Below are positions 24,441 to 32,867 of a DNA stretch of 64,000 bases, piece by piece. The notes under the pieces are model-generated. The model was not told the DNA's origin and ran no database searches. It saw only the letters and a program-made list of their open reading frames with translations. The DNA is from Streptomyces spinosisporus (GTDB taxonomy: Bacteria; Actinomycetota; Actinomycetes; Streptomycetales; Streptomycetaceae). Both the position numbers and the translations under genes were made by a program. Every line of letters begins with the position of its first letter. The stretch's first letter is position 1. The stretch is taken from positions 62,001-126,000 of the forward strand of contig NZ_JALDAX010000019.1 in NCBI RefSeq assembly GCF_022698145.1, in the 5' to 3' direction.

Positions 24441-25336
24441 AGCTCGATCACCGTCCCGTCGTTCGCCACCTCGAGGCCCAGCCGCGCGAGCGTCTTGTGC
24501 TGGGGCGCCGCCGGGTCGACGAGGGGGTTGGTGTTGTTGAGGTGCGTGTAGAGGCAGCGGGCGGAGAGCCGGGCGAGCCGCTCGGCCGTTCCGCCCGGGC
24601 CCTCGATGGGCAGATGGCCCATGCCGGTCGCGGTGCGCTCGGAGATGCCCGTGCGGCGGGGCTCCTCGTCATCCCAGAAGGTGCCGTCGACGATGACGCA
24701 GTCGGCCTCGGCGGCGGCCCGGTCGAGGGAGTCCGGCCAGGCGGCCAGCGCGGGGGCGTACAGCGCGGTCGCGCCGGACCCGGGGTCGTAGAGCCGCAGC
24801 GCGACGACCCATGCGTCGTCCTCGGGTGCGTCGGCGGCGTAGCGCGGGCGCTTGCCCGACACCGGGATGCCGGTGATCCGCAGGCCCGGCGTGTCCCGGT
24901 CCAACGGTTCGGCGCCGCGTTGCGGCAGCTCGCGCCAGGTCATGGAGGTGTACGGCGCCAGTACGTCGCCGAGGTGCAGTCGGTCGAGCAGTGCCTGGCG
25001 GACCGGGGCGGTCGAAACGACCTGGAGGCCGTCGGTCTCGCGCAGCCGTGCGATGCCGAGTGTGTGGTCGAGTTCGGCGTCGGTGAGGACGATTCCGGCG
25101 AGGGGTGTGTCGCGGGTGCCGGGCCCCGGTCGGAGTTCGGGGCGGCCGTCGATCTGGTCGCCGATGTCGGGGGTCGCGTTGACGACGTACCAGCGGCCGT
25201 CGTCGGTGCGGACGGCGAGGGATGCGTGGCGGCGGCGACGGCGCGGATCCGCGCGCGCCCCGGAACACCCGGGGCACGCGCAGTTCCACTGGGGGATGCC
25301 GCCGCCGGCGGCGGTGCCGAGTACCAGCAGCAGCAT
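24437..25336 (-). CDS. pqqB: PQQ biosynthesis protein PqqB
   Basis: Metallo-beta-lactamase-fold hydroxylase acting on the PqqA-derived dipeptide. Typical start LLLVLGTAAGGGIPQWNCACPGC with the zinc-binding cysteines, then the family segments ATPDIGDQI, LTDAELDHTLG, VDGTFWDDEE, GMGHLPIEG and YTHLNNTNPL. ATG 25336 gives the normal N-terminus of 299 residues, eight bases after pqqA. The stop overlaps the pqqC start. Confidence 0.95.
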   Translation of the reverse strand: MLLLVLGTAAGGGIPQWNCACPGCSGARADPRRRRRHASLAVRTDDGRWYVVNATPDIGDQIDGRPELRPGPGTRDTPLAGIVLTDAELDHTLGIARLRETDGLQVVSTAPVRQALLDRLHLGDVLAPYTSMTWRELPQRGAEPLDRDTPGLRITGIPVSGKRPRYAADAPEDDAWVVALRLYDPGSGATALYAPALAAWPDSLDRAAAEADCVIVDGTFWDDEEPRRTGISERTATGMGHLPIEGPGGTAERLARLSARCLYTHLNNTNPLVDPAAPQHKTLARLGLEVANDGTVIEL

Positions 25337-25344
25337 GGTGTCGG

Positions 25345-25485
25345 TCAGCGGGAGTTGAGGGAGTAGGCGGTGACCTCGAGTGCGGTGTCGACGACCTCGT
25401 AGGAGGGCGGCTGCCAAGTCGCCCTGTCCGTCTCGTTCTTGGGGGCCGACTCGACCGGCTTCGGCTGTTCCTTGGTCTCGTTCAT
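25345..25485 (-). CDS. pqqA: PQQ precursor peptide PqqA
   Basis: A 46-residue ribosomal precursor from which PQQ is built. The conserved Glu-x-x-x-Tyr pair is Glu37 and Tyr41 in ALEVTAYSLNSR near the C-terminus. The N-terminal leader is rich in Glu, Lys and Pro, and is longer than in proteobacterial PqqA (usually 22-30 residues). It lies between the sugar dehydrogenase gene and pqqB on the same strand, eight bases before pqqB. Confidence 0.9.
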   Translation of the reverse strand: MNETKEQPKPVESAPKNETDRATWQPPSYEVVDTALEVTAYSLNSR

Positions 25486-25535
25486 CGGGGCGGGTCCTTT
25501 CGGTTGTACGGGGCCTGGGGGCCTACGTGGAGGGC

Positions 25536-26663
25536 CTACTTGATGGGCACGCGCAGGATCTTGTCCTTGCCGTAGCCGAGGTCGCTGGTGCCGAGCCACA
25601 GTTCGTCCGCTCCGGGCACCTTGGCGATGGCGCGCAGCCGGCCGTAGTCGCCGGCGTAGAAGTCGGACATGGTGCCGATGCGCTCGCTGTCGCCGTCGAT
25701 CGGGACCCGCCACAGGCGTTGGCCGCGCAGCGACGACACGTACAGGACGTTGCGTACGACGGCGAGTTGGGCGGGTACGCCCTTCTCCGGGACGAAGGTG
25801 GCCTTCGGGTCGGTCATGCCGTCGGTGTCGCAGCTGCCCTCGCACGTGGGCCAGCCGTAGTTGGCGCCCGGCTCGATCAGATTGAGCTCGTCCTGCTCCT
25901 GGTTGCCGATCTCCGCCGACCACAGCCGCCCGTTGCGGTCCCAGGCCAGGCCCTGCGGATTGCGGTGGCCGTAGCTGTAGACGTGGTTGCCGAACGGGTT
26001 GCCGGGGGCGGGTGCGCCGCTCCTGGTGATCCGCAGGATCTTGCCGTTGATCGAGTCGGTGTCCTGGGCGAGTTCGGGCTGGAGGCCGTCGCCGGTCGTG
26101 ACGTAGAGGTATCCGTCGGGGCCGAAGGCGATACGGCCGCCGTTGTGGTCGCCGCCGCGCCTGATGCCGGTGAGGACGGGGGTGTAGTTGCTGAGCGACG
26201 AGCCGTCGTAGTCCATCCGCACGACGCGGGTCTCGGTCTCGGTGGTGTGCACGAAGAACACCTGCTTGTCCTTCTTGCCGTCCCAGGTCGGCGACACGGC
26301 GACCCCCAGCAGCCCTCCGGCGCCCTCTTCGTACGGCTCCGGGACGGTGTACGGCACCTCGCCGACCCAGTCCCTGTTGCCGTCCCGGTCGAGGCGGTAG
26401 ACCTGGTAGGACAGCCGCTCGGTGACCAGGGCCGCGGCTCCGTCCGGGAGGAATGAGATGCCCCAGGGCGTCTGCCATCCCGTGGACAGCGTGTCGGCGC
26501 CGTCCGGCTCTCCGCCGTCGGCGGCCTGCACCGCGGTGACCGTGGAGGTGTGCGACACGGCGGCCGCCTGGGGGATGCTCGCCGCCGGGATCACGGTGAG
26601 GGCGGCGAGCGCGGCTATGCAGAATCGGTACGCATGCCGCACCGAGCGCCGTGGATCTGTCAT
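25536..26663 (-). CDS. Secreted PQQ-dependent sugar dehydrogenase (soluble GDH type)
   Basis: A 375-residue exported beta-propeller enzyme of the soluble glucose/sorbosone dehydrogenase family. A signal peptide of about 34 residues (RFCIAALAALTVIPAASIPQAAA) precedes the propeller. Family motifs include WGISFLPDG, GGLLGVAVSP, GGDHNGGRIAFGPDGYLYVTTGD (the His is the expected catalytic base), YSYGHRNPQGLAWD and NYGWP. GAAGGG precedes the ATG. It lies 50 bases before pqqA and is co-directional, so enzyme and cofactor genes are probably co-expressed. The sugar oxidised cannot be told from sequence. Confidence 0.9.
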   Translation of the reverse strand: MTDPRRSVRHAYRFCIAALAALTVIPAASIPQAAAVSHTSTVTAVQAADGGEPDGADTLSTGWQTPWGISFLPDGAAALVTERLSYQVYRLDRDGNRDWVGEVPYTVPEPYEEGAGGLLGVAVSPTWDGKKDKQVFFVHTTETETRVVRMDYDGSSLSNYTPVLTGIRRGGDHNGGRIAFGPDGYLYVTTGDGLQPELAQDTDSINGKILRITRSGAPAPGNPFGNHVYSYGHRNPQGLAWDRNGRLWSAEIGNQEQDELNLIEPGANYGWPTCEGSCDTDGMTDPKATFVPEKGVPAQLAVVRNVLYVSSLRGQRLWRVPIDGDSERIGTMSDFYAGDYGRLRAIAKVPGADELWLGTSDLGYGKDKILRVPIK

Positions 26664-26888
26664 GGAAACACCCTTCGTCGTACGCACAACCCCTCGCTGT
26701 GCAGCAATCTTTACGACGGGAGGCCGGGCCGCCACTCGTATGGGCCACGGGGGTGAGGAGGAGGTGCGGGCGCCGAAGCCGTCGCACACAGGTGCCTCGA
26801 TCTCCGGGTCACCGGTGTGGACGGCGCGGGTGCGTCGGGTCGGCGCGGGGGACAATCGTCATGAGGCACGTCCGGCGAGGGAGGTCCC

Positions 26889-27596
26889 ATGGCCCTTCGG
26901 TCCCCCGGCTCCGTGAAGGCGGCCCGGGATCCTGTGCACCACCCGCTGTTCGCCCGCTACTACGCCCGGGCCAGCGTGAACGCCGAGACCCGGATGGGGA
27001 TGGGTGCGGTCCGCGACCGGCTGCTGGCCGGGTTGTCCGGCCGGGTGATCGAGATCGGCGCGGGCAACGGCCTGAACTTCGGGCACTACCCGCGCACGGT
27101 CTCCGAAGTCGTGGCGATCGAACCGGAGCGCAGCCTGCGGCAGTTGGCCGTCGAGGCCGCTCTGCGCAGCGAGGTGCCCGTCGACGTCGTGCCGGGTGCC
27201 GCGGAGGCGTTGCCGGTCAAGAGCGAGGCCTACGACGCGGCGGTGATCTCGTTGGTGCTGTGCAGCGTGCGCGACGTGCCGCGTGCGCTCGCCGAGGCGC
27301 GGCGGGTGCTGCGGCCGGGCGGCATGGTGCGGTTCTTCGAGCACGGTCGCGGCGGCGGGCGGATCATGCACGTCACCCAGCGCGCCCTGGACCGCACCCT
27401 GTGGCCACCGCTCAACGGCGGCTGCCATCTGGCCCGGGACCCGATCGCCGCCCTGCGCGCCGCCGGGTTCGAACTCGGCCCGTACCGGCGGGTGATAATG
27501 CCCGAGCACGGCCCGACCCTGCCGACCTCGTACTGTGTGCTGGGCGCGGCCTGGCGGCCCGAAGACTCCGAAAAGACTCAGGCCACCGTCCACTGA
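26889..27596 (+). CDS. Class I SAM-dependent methyltransferase
   Basis: A 235-residue methyltransferase of the UbiE/methyltransf_11 kind. Motif I is VIEIGAGNGLNFGHYP, the acidic loop VVAIEPE follows, and post-motif sequences AEALPVKSEAYDAAVISLVLCSV and RVLRPGGMVRFFEHG are typical. The substrate is not evident. It is divergent from the sugar dehydrogenase and converges on the toxin-antitoxin pair; its 3' end overlaps the toxin gene by 19 bases. Confidence 0.88.
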   Translation: MALRSPGSVKAARDPVHHPLFARYYARASVNAETRMGMGAVRDRLLAGLSGRVIEIGAGNGLNFGHYPRTVSEVVAIEPERSLRQLAVEAALRSEVPVDVVPGAAEALPVKSEAYDAAVISLVLCSVRDVPRALAEARRVLRPGGMVRFFEHGRGGGRIMHVTQRALDRTLWPPLNGGCHLARDPIAALRAAGFELGPYRRVIMPEHGPTLPTSYCVLGAAWRPEDSEKTQATVH

Positions 27597-27955
27597 CGCA
27601 GTTCCGCCGCGATGTCGTAGACCGTCGCCTCCCCGCTCTTGACGAGCCGGGCCAGTTCGCGGACCTGGACGGGCGACGTGGCGACCTTGAGGCCGCTGGC
27701 GACCAGGTAGGCGTAGGCGACGGCGGAGGCGAACAGCGCGTTGGAGCGTTCCAGTGCCGGGACGTGGATGAGCAGTTGGAGCAGTGCGGCGGCGCGCGCG
27801 TGCGGGCTGTCGTAGACGGGGACGTCGAATATCTCCGCCTCGTGGCGTGCGACGGCGGCGACGAGGGCTCCCCAGTCGGTGACCTGGGGGTCTCCGGGCG
27901 TCTTCTGTTCGGCGAGCATGAGCAGCCAGGCGAGGTCGATGCTGAGATGGCTCAA
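27578..27955 (-). CDS. Doc/Fic-like toxin component with degenerate Fic motif
   Basis: A 125-residue protein whose layout matches Doc: N-terminal HLSIDLAWLLMLAE, a helical middle, then the loop region and a closing ATVYDIAAELRQW. The Fic/Doc active loop HxFxDxNKR is replaced by HVPALERSNALFA: the His stays, but the Phe, Asp, Asn and Arg are gone. Kinase or AMP-transfer activity is therefore doubtful. TTG 27955, four bases after the antitoxin stop, is preferred; a GTG at 27991 overlapping the antitoxin is possible. It forms an operon with the RHH antitoxin upstream. Confidence 0.78.
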   Translation of the reverse strand: MSHLSIDLAWLLMLAEQKTPGDPQVTDWGALVAAVARHEAEIFDVPVYDSPHARAAALLQLLIHVPALERSNALFASAVAYAYLVASGLKVATSPVQVRELARLVKSGEATVYDIAAELRQWTVA

Positions 27956-27959
27956 GGGA

Positions 27960-28202
27960 TCAGCGACGACCTTCGCTCCGGCCGGACGCACGCTCCGTGT
28001 CGAACTCCTCCGCGAACACGGACTCGTACTGCTTCATGAAGTCGGCGGCGGCCTCCACGAAGGTGTGGCCGACCTCGCCGGTGTCCTGTCTGACCAGCTC
28101 TTCGATATAGCGATTGACGCTCATACCGCGGGCCAGGGCGCGTTCGCGGGCGGCGCGGGCCGTGCCCTCGTCCACTCGCACGTTCAACTGGGTCTTCGCC
28201 AT
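27960..28202 (-). CDS. Ribbon-helix-helix antitoxin
   Basis: An 80-residue antitoxin. The N-terminal ribbon-helix-helix is TQLNVRVDEGTARAARERAL, then MSVNRYIEELVRQ, a standard Arc/MetJ fold for DNA binding. The C-terminal half (FVEAAADFMKQYESVFAEEF) is the probable toxin-binding part. Antitoxin precedes toxin, as is usual. Two GCTAGC palindromes lie just before the ATG, consistent with autorepression. No strong ribosome site is seen, and a -10-like TAGCTT lies six bases before the ATG, so the message may be leaderless. Confidence 0.87.
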   Translation of the reverse strand: MAKTQLNVRVDEGTARAARERALARGMSVNRYIEELVRQDTGEVGHTFVEAAADFMKQYESVFAEEFDTERASGRSEGRR

Positions 28203-28204
28203 AC

Positions 28205-28247
28205 CTAGAAGCTAGCGCCAGGATGCTAGCACCGGCAAGTGGCCGTC
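28205..28247 (-). promoter_or_regulatory. Promoter/operator of the toxin-antitoxin pair
   Basis: On the minus strand a TTGCCG element is followed after 18 bases by TAGCTT, then ATG six bases on. Two GCTAGC palindromes (28211-28216 and 28225-28230), 14 bases apart, overlap this promoter and are good candidates for the antitoxin operator. Confidence 0.55.
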
Positions 28248-28422
28248 CGCCGGTGCCCGGTTCTCGTCCCGTGGGTGGAGAGTGCCCCTTACACCGGTAC
28301 CAGGGATTCGACCTGGGGTGGAGAGCGACCAGCACTCACGGTGGATTTCGGGTGTGGGCCGGCTCACATTACGCTCGGCCGGGACGAGCGCGTCGCACGT
28401 CCAGGTGAGCGAGGAGGCAGCC

Positions 28423-29298
28423 TTGTCCACATCAGCTGCGGAGCACGCCCCGGGCCGGGCACCGGCCGACGGGATCGCGGCTCGCGCCCGGGGCCTGACC
28501 AAGGCGTACGGCTCGGGCGAGACGACCGTGCTCGCCCTCGACTCGGTGGACGTGGACATCGCGCGCGGCCGCTTCACCGCGGTCATGGGGCCCTCCGGCT
28601 CCGGCAAGTCCACGCTGATGCACTGCCTGGCGGGGCTCGACACGGTCTCGGCCGGTCAGGTGTGGCTCGGCGACACCGAGATCACGGGGCTCAAGGACCG
28701 GGAGCTGACCCGGCTGCGCCGCGACCGGATCGGGTTCATGTTCCAGTCGTTCAACCTGATCCCGACGCTGAACGCGGCCGAGAACATCACGCTGCCCATG
28801 GACATCGCGGGCAAGAAGCCAGACGAGAAGTGGCTGGACCAGGTCATCGACACCCTCGGGCTGCGCGACCGGCTGGGGCACCGGCCCTCGCAGCTGTCCG
28901 GCGGCCAGCAGCAGCGCGTGGCGTGTGCGCGTGCGCTGGCCTCACGGCCGGAGCTGATCTTCGCGGACGAGCCGACCGGCAACCTCGACTCACGGGCCGG
29001 CCTGGAGGTCCTCGGCTTCCTGCGGGAGGCCGTCGACCGGCTGAACCAGAGCGTCGTCATGGTCACCCACGACCCCGGCGCCGCGGCCCACTCCGACCTG
29101 GTGCTCTTCCTCGCCGACGGGCGCATCGTGGACGAGATGGAGCGGCCGACGGCGGAGGCGGTGCTGGAGCGGATGAAGCGGTTCGACGTGATCCGCAGCC
29201 AGTTCGAGACGGACGAGCAGTTCGAGACCGACGGGCAGTTCGAGAGGGACAAGCGGTTCGAGACGGACGGGCAGTTCGAGACGGACGAGCAGGAGTGA
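28423..29298 (+). CDS. ABC exporter ATP-binding protein (MacB/LolD type) with repeat tail
   Basis: ATPase of a MacB/FtsX-type exporter, 291 residues. Walker A is GPSGSGKST, the Q-loop is FMFQSFNLIP, the signature LSGGQQQRVA, Walker B LIFADEPTGNLDS, and the H-loop MVTHD. TTG 28423 was chosen because GAGGAGG lies six bases upstream; the frame further upstream is not conserved-looking. The C-terminal 31 residues are a hexapeptide repeat (consensus QFETDG, five units), encoded by 18-base tandem repeats and highly acidic. It is followed four bases later by the permease gene. Confidence 0.93.
   Translation: MSTSAAEHAPGRAPADGIAARARGLTKAYGSGETTVLALDSVDVDIARGRFTAVMGPSGSGKSTLMHCLAGLDTVSAGQVWLGDTEITGLKDRELTRLRRDRIGFMFQSFNLIPTLNAAENITLPMDIAGKKPDEKWLDQVIDTLGLRDRLGHRPSQLSGGQQQRVACARALASRPELIFADEPTGNLDSRAGLEVLGFLREAVDRLNQSVVMVTHDPGAAAHSDLVLFLADGRIVDEMERPTAEAVLERMKRFDVIRSQFETDEQFETDGQFERDKRFETDGQFETDEQE
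29200..29289 (+). repeat. Five 18-bp tandem repeats in the ABC ATPase 3' end
   Basis: Five in-frame units of consensus CAGTTCGAGACGGACGAG encode (Q/R)FE(T/R)D(E/G/K). Units 1 and 5 are identical. The array ends three codons before the stop and probably varies in copy number between strains. Confidence 0.85.
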
Positions 29299-29302
29299 AC
29301 CG

Positions 29303-31870
29303 GTGCTGAAGGCGACGCTCCGGAGTTTCCTCGCGCACAAGGGGCGGCTGCTGCTGTCCGCCCTCGCGATCGTCCTGTCCGTCGCGTTCGTCGCGGGCAG
29401 CCTGATCTTCTCCGACACGGTCACCCGCACCTTCGACCGGCTCTTCGCCTCCACCTCCGCGGATGTGACGGTGGAACCGCGCCAGGACCTGAAGTCGCAG
29501 GTCCCCACGGGCGAGGCACAGACCGTGCCCGCCTCGCTCGCGGACCGGGTGGCGAAGGTCGACGGGGTCGCCTCGGTGCACGCGGACGTGAGCGTGCAGA
29601 ACATCACCGTCGTCGACAGCAGGAACAAGTCGGTCGGTCCCACCACCGGCGCCCCGACCATCGCCGCCGACTGGTACGTCACCGACCGCAGCCCCGTGGC
29701 GCTGACCTCGGGTCATGCCCCGCGGGGCAGCGGCGAGGCGCTTCTGGACGCCGACACCGCCGACAAGAAGGACGTGAAGATCGGCGACACCCTGACGGTG
29801 CTGGCCCAGCCGGGCACCTTCCGGGTCCGCGTCGTCGGCATCGCCACCTTCAAGACGACCAACCCGGGCGCCGCCCTGGTCTTCCTCGACCCGAAGACCG
29901 CCGCGGACCAGCTGCTCGGCACGGCGGCCAAGGCCACGAGCATCGAGGTGATGGCCGCGAAGGGCGTGAGCGACGCGCAGCTCAAGACCCGGGTCGTCGA
30001 CTCGGTCGGCGCCCGCACGTACGACATCAAGACGGCCGACGAACAGGCCAAGTCGGCCGCGGCGGACCTCGGCGGCTTCCTCGACGTCATCAAGTACGTG
30101 ATGCTCGGCTTCGCCGGGATCGCCGTCCTGGTCGGTGTCTTCCTGATCGTCAACACCTTCTCCATGCTGATCGCGCAGCGCACCCGTGAACTGGGCCTGC
30201 TGCGGGCCCTCGGCGCCGACCGGCGGCAGGTGCGGCGGTCGGTGCTCACGGAGGCGGTCCTGCTCGGCCTGGTCGGCTCGACGCTGGGCCTGGCCGTCGG
30301 CATCGGGCTCGCGGCCGGGCTGATCAAGCTCATGAGCGCGTTCGGGATGAACCTGAAGACCACCGAGATGGTCATCGGCTGGGCGACTCCCGTGGCGGCG
30401 TACGTCGTCGGCGTCGGCGTGACCTTCGTGGCGGCGTATCTGCCGGCCCGCCGCGCGGCCGTCGTCTCGCCGATGGCGGCCCTCGCGGACGCCGAGATCG
30501 CGGGGGTCGGCAAGCCGCTCAGGACGCGGGCGATCGTCGGCTCGGTCGTCGGCGTGCTCGGCGCGGCCGCCCTGGTGGGCTGTGTCACGGCGGCGAAGAC
30601 GGCGTCCTCCGCCTCGTTCCTTGGCCTGGGCGTGGTGCTCACCCTGATCGCGACCGTCATCGCCGGACCGCTCCTGGTCCGGCCGGTCATCCGGGTGCTG
30701 GGCGCCGCCTTCCCGGCCGTGTTCGGCTCGATCGGCCGCATGAGCCAGCGCAACGCCCTGCGCAACCCCCGCCGTACCGGCGCGACCGCGGCCGCCCTGA
30801 TGGTCGGGCTCGCCCTGGTCGGCGGCATGTCGGTGGCCAGTGCCTCGATGTCCAAGTCCTTCGACGAGCAGATCGACAAGACGCTGGGCGCCGACTTCGT
30901 GATCCAGAACAACAACTTCGTGCCGTTCTCCAAGGAGGTCACCGACAAGGTGCGCGGCACCGAGGGCGTCGGCCTCGTCGTACGGCAGCGGTTCGCACCC
31001 GTCGCCGTACGGCTGCCGGACGGCAAGCGGGTCGAGACGACGGCCGCGGGCTACGACGACGGCGTCGACGACGTCGCGCACGTGACCTACGCGGCCGGGA
31101 ACACCGGGGCCGCGCTGGCGCCCGGCGGCCTGGGCATGGACGTCGACTTCGCAAAGGACCACGACGTACGGGTCGGCAGCACGCTGCCGGTCGAGTTCCC
31201 CGGCGGGCAGCGGACCCGGATGAGGGTCGCCGCGCTCACCGACCAGGACAACAGCGGCGGCTTCGGCATGCAGGGCGGCCTGTTCTTCGGCATCGCGACC
31301 GTCGAGAAGTACATCCCCGGCGGGCAGGACTCCGCGCTGTACGTGAACGCGTCCAACGGTACGAACCCCGACCGGCTGCGCACGAACCTCGACAAGACGC
31401 TCGACGCCTATCCGCAGGTCCAGGTGCGCGACCAGGCCGACTACAAGAAGCTGGTGCACGACCAGATCGCCGTGCTGCTCTATCTGGTGTACGCGCTGCT
31501 CGGGCTGGCGATCATCATCGCCGTGCTGGGTGTCGTCAACACCCTCGCCCTGTCGGTCGTGGAGCGCACCCGGGAGATCGGGCTGCTGCGGGCCATCGGC
31601 CTGGCCCGGCGTCAGCTGCGCCGGATGATCCGGCTGGAGTCGGTGGTCATCGCCGTCTTCGGCGCGGTCCTCGGGCTCGCCCTCGGCCTGGTGTGGGGCG
31701 TGTGCACCCAGCAGGTGCTGGCGCTGCAGGGCATGAAGGCGCTGGCCATTCCGTGGACCACGATCGTCGCGGTGGTGATCGGCTCGGCCGTGGTGGGCAT
31801 CGTGGCGGCGCTGCTGCCCGCGTTGCGTGCGTCCCGCATGAATGTGCTGGCGGCCATCGCGCACGAGTGA
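29303..31870 (+). CDS. ABC transporter permease, double FtsX domain
   Basis: An 855-residue MacB-like permease partnering the ATPase just upstream. One N-terminal transmembrane helix (LLLSALAIVLSVAFVAGSLIF) leads to an extracytoplasmic region. A first FtsX domain lies at about residues 260-400 (VMLGFAGIAVLVGVFLIVNTFSMLI, then RTRELGLLRALGADRRQVRRSV). A second N-terminal-like segment with a helix and periplasmic domain comes next, and a second FtsX domain ends the protein (VVERTREIGLLRAIGLARRQ). The GTG start lies four bases after the ATPase stop. Substrate unknown; such pairs export peptides, lipids or antibiotics. Confidence 0.93.
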   Translation: MLKATLRSFLAHKGRLLLSALAIVLSVAFVAGSLIFSDTVTRTFDRLFASTSADVTVEPRQDLKSQVPTGEAQTVPASLADRVAKVDGVASVHADVSVQNITVVDSRNKSVGPTTGAPTIAADWYVTDRSPVALTSGHAPRGSGEALLDADTADKKDVKIGDTLTVLAQPGTFRVRVVGIATFKTTNPGAALVFLDPKTAADQLLGTAAKATSIEVMAAKGVSDAQLKTRVVDSVGARTYDIKTADEQAKSAAADLGGFLDVIKYVMLGFAGIAVLVGVFLIVNTFSMLIAQRTRELGLLRALGADRRQVRRSVLTEAVLLGLVGSTLGLAVGIGLAAGLIKLMSAFGMNLKTTEMVIGWATPVAAYVVGVGVTFVAAYLPARRAAVVSPMAALADAEIAGVGKPLRTRAIVGSVVGVLGAAALVGCVTAAKTASSASFLGLGVVLTLIATVIAGPLLVRPVIRVLGAAFPAVFGSIGRMSQRNALRNPRRTGATAAALMVGLALVGGMSVASASMSKSFDEQIDKTLGADFVIQNNNFVPFSKEVTDKVRGTEGVGLVVRQRFAPVAVRLPDGKRVETTAAGYDDGVDDVAHVTYAAGNTGAALAPGGLGMDVDFAKDHDVRVGSTLPVEFPGGQRTRMRVAALTDQDNSGGFGMQGGLFFGIATVEKYIPGGQDSALYVNASNGTNPDRLRTNLDKTLDAYPQVQVRDQADYKKLVHDQIAVLLYLVYALLGLAIIIAVLGVVNTLALSVVERTREIGLLRAIGLARRQLRRMIRLESVVIAVFGAVLGLALGLVWGVCTQQVLALQGMKALAIPWTTIVAVVIGSAVVGIVAALLPALRASRMNVLAAIAHE

Positions 31871-31915
31871 TGCAATCGCGCACGTGCTCAAGTCGCGTGC
31901 CGGTGGGGAGAGTTC

Positions 31916-32803
31916 ATGCAGCACTCGTTCCGCTTCGGAGTCAGCCTGGCCGTTCCCGCGCCCGCCGAGGAGTGGCGCGCGAAGTGCCGTAGGGCCGAGG
32001 AGCTCGGCTACGACGTGATCCACGTACCCGACCATCTCGGCATGGTCGCGCCCTTCCCGGCGCTGGTCGCCGCGGCCGCGGTCACCGAACGGCCGCGCCT
32101 CGGCACGTTCGTGCTCAACGCGGGCTTCTGGAACCCGGCCCTGCTGGCCCGTGAGGTCGCCACCACCGACGCCCTGACCGGCGGCCGACTGGAACTGGGG
32201 CTCGGCACGGGCTATGTCCAGGCCGAACACGACGCGGCCGGGCTGCCGTTCGGCTCTCCGCGCGAGCGCGTGGACCATCTGCGGCGCACCGTCGAGGAGT
32301 TGGACCGGCTGCTCGGCTCGGACGACCACCGGCCGCAGCCGGTGCAGAAGCGCGTACCGCTGATGATCGGCGGCAACGGCTCGCGGATGATGAGGCTCAC
32401 CGCCGAGCACGCCGACATCGCGGCGTTCACGGGCGCGCGTCTGGTGCCGGGCAGCACGACCGGACGGCTCGTGCCCGTCGCGCCGGCGGAGCTGGAGGGG
32501 AACGTGGCCCGCTATCGGCGCCTCGCCGAGGGCCGCGAGGAGCCGGCCGAACTCAACCTGCTCATCCAGCTGGTGGTCGTGACCGACGACCGTGCGGCGG
32601 CGGTCCGGCCGCTGGTGGAACGGGTCCCCGACACGACCGTGGAGCAGGCCCTGCGGCTGCCGGTCCTGCTGGTCGGCACCGTGGACGAGATCGTCGCCCA
32701 GGTGGGGGCCCAGCGCGAGCGGTACGGCTTCTCGTATCTGACGGTCCTGGAACCGTACATGGAGGCGTTCGCACCGGTCGTCGCGGCGCTGCGCGGCCGC
32801 TGA
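31916..32803 (+). CDS. LLM-class F420-dependent oxidoreductase
   Basis: A 295-residue TIM-barrel oxidoreductase of the luciferase-like monooxygenase superfamily, in the branch that generally uses coenzyme F420 in actinomycetes. Visible features are FGVSLAVPAPAEEW at the N-terminus, DVIHVPDHLG, TFVLNAGFWNPALLAREVATTD, GRLELGLGTGY and the VPLMIGGNGSRMMRL segment. GGGGAGAG precedes the ATG. It may be transcribed with the genes around it, but the 45-base gap from the ABC permease leaves that open. Substrate unknown. Confidence 0.9.
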   Translation: MQHSFRFGVSLAVPAPAEEWRAKCRRAEELGYDVIHVPDHLGMVAPFPALVAAAAVTERPRLGTFVLNAGFWNPALLAREVATTDALTGGRLELGLGTGYVQAEHDAAGLPFGSPRERVDHLRRTVEELDRLLGSDDHRPQPVQKRVPLMIGGNGSRMMRLTAEHADIAAFTGARLVPGSTTGRLVPVAPAELEGNVARYRRLAEGREEPAELNLLIQLVVVTDDRAAAVRPLVERVPDTTVEQALRLPVLLVGTVDEIVAQVGAQRERYGFSYLTVLEPYMEAFAPVVAALRGR

Positions 32804-32867
32804 CGGGGACGTCGTCCGGATGCTGGAATTCCGCCTGCCGGACAGGGGCGCGTGATGGGATTCCCGT

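Noticed and set aside
17787..26663. A secondary-metabolite gene cluster formed by bio and pqq genes
   Set aside because: All genes are accounted for by biotin and PQQ synthesis; no polyketide or peptide synthetase is present.
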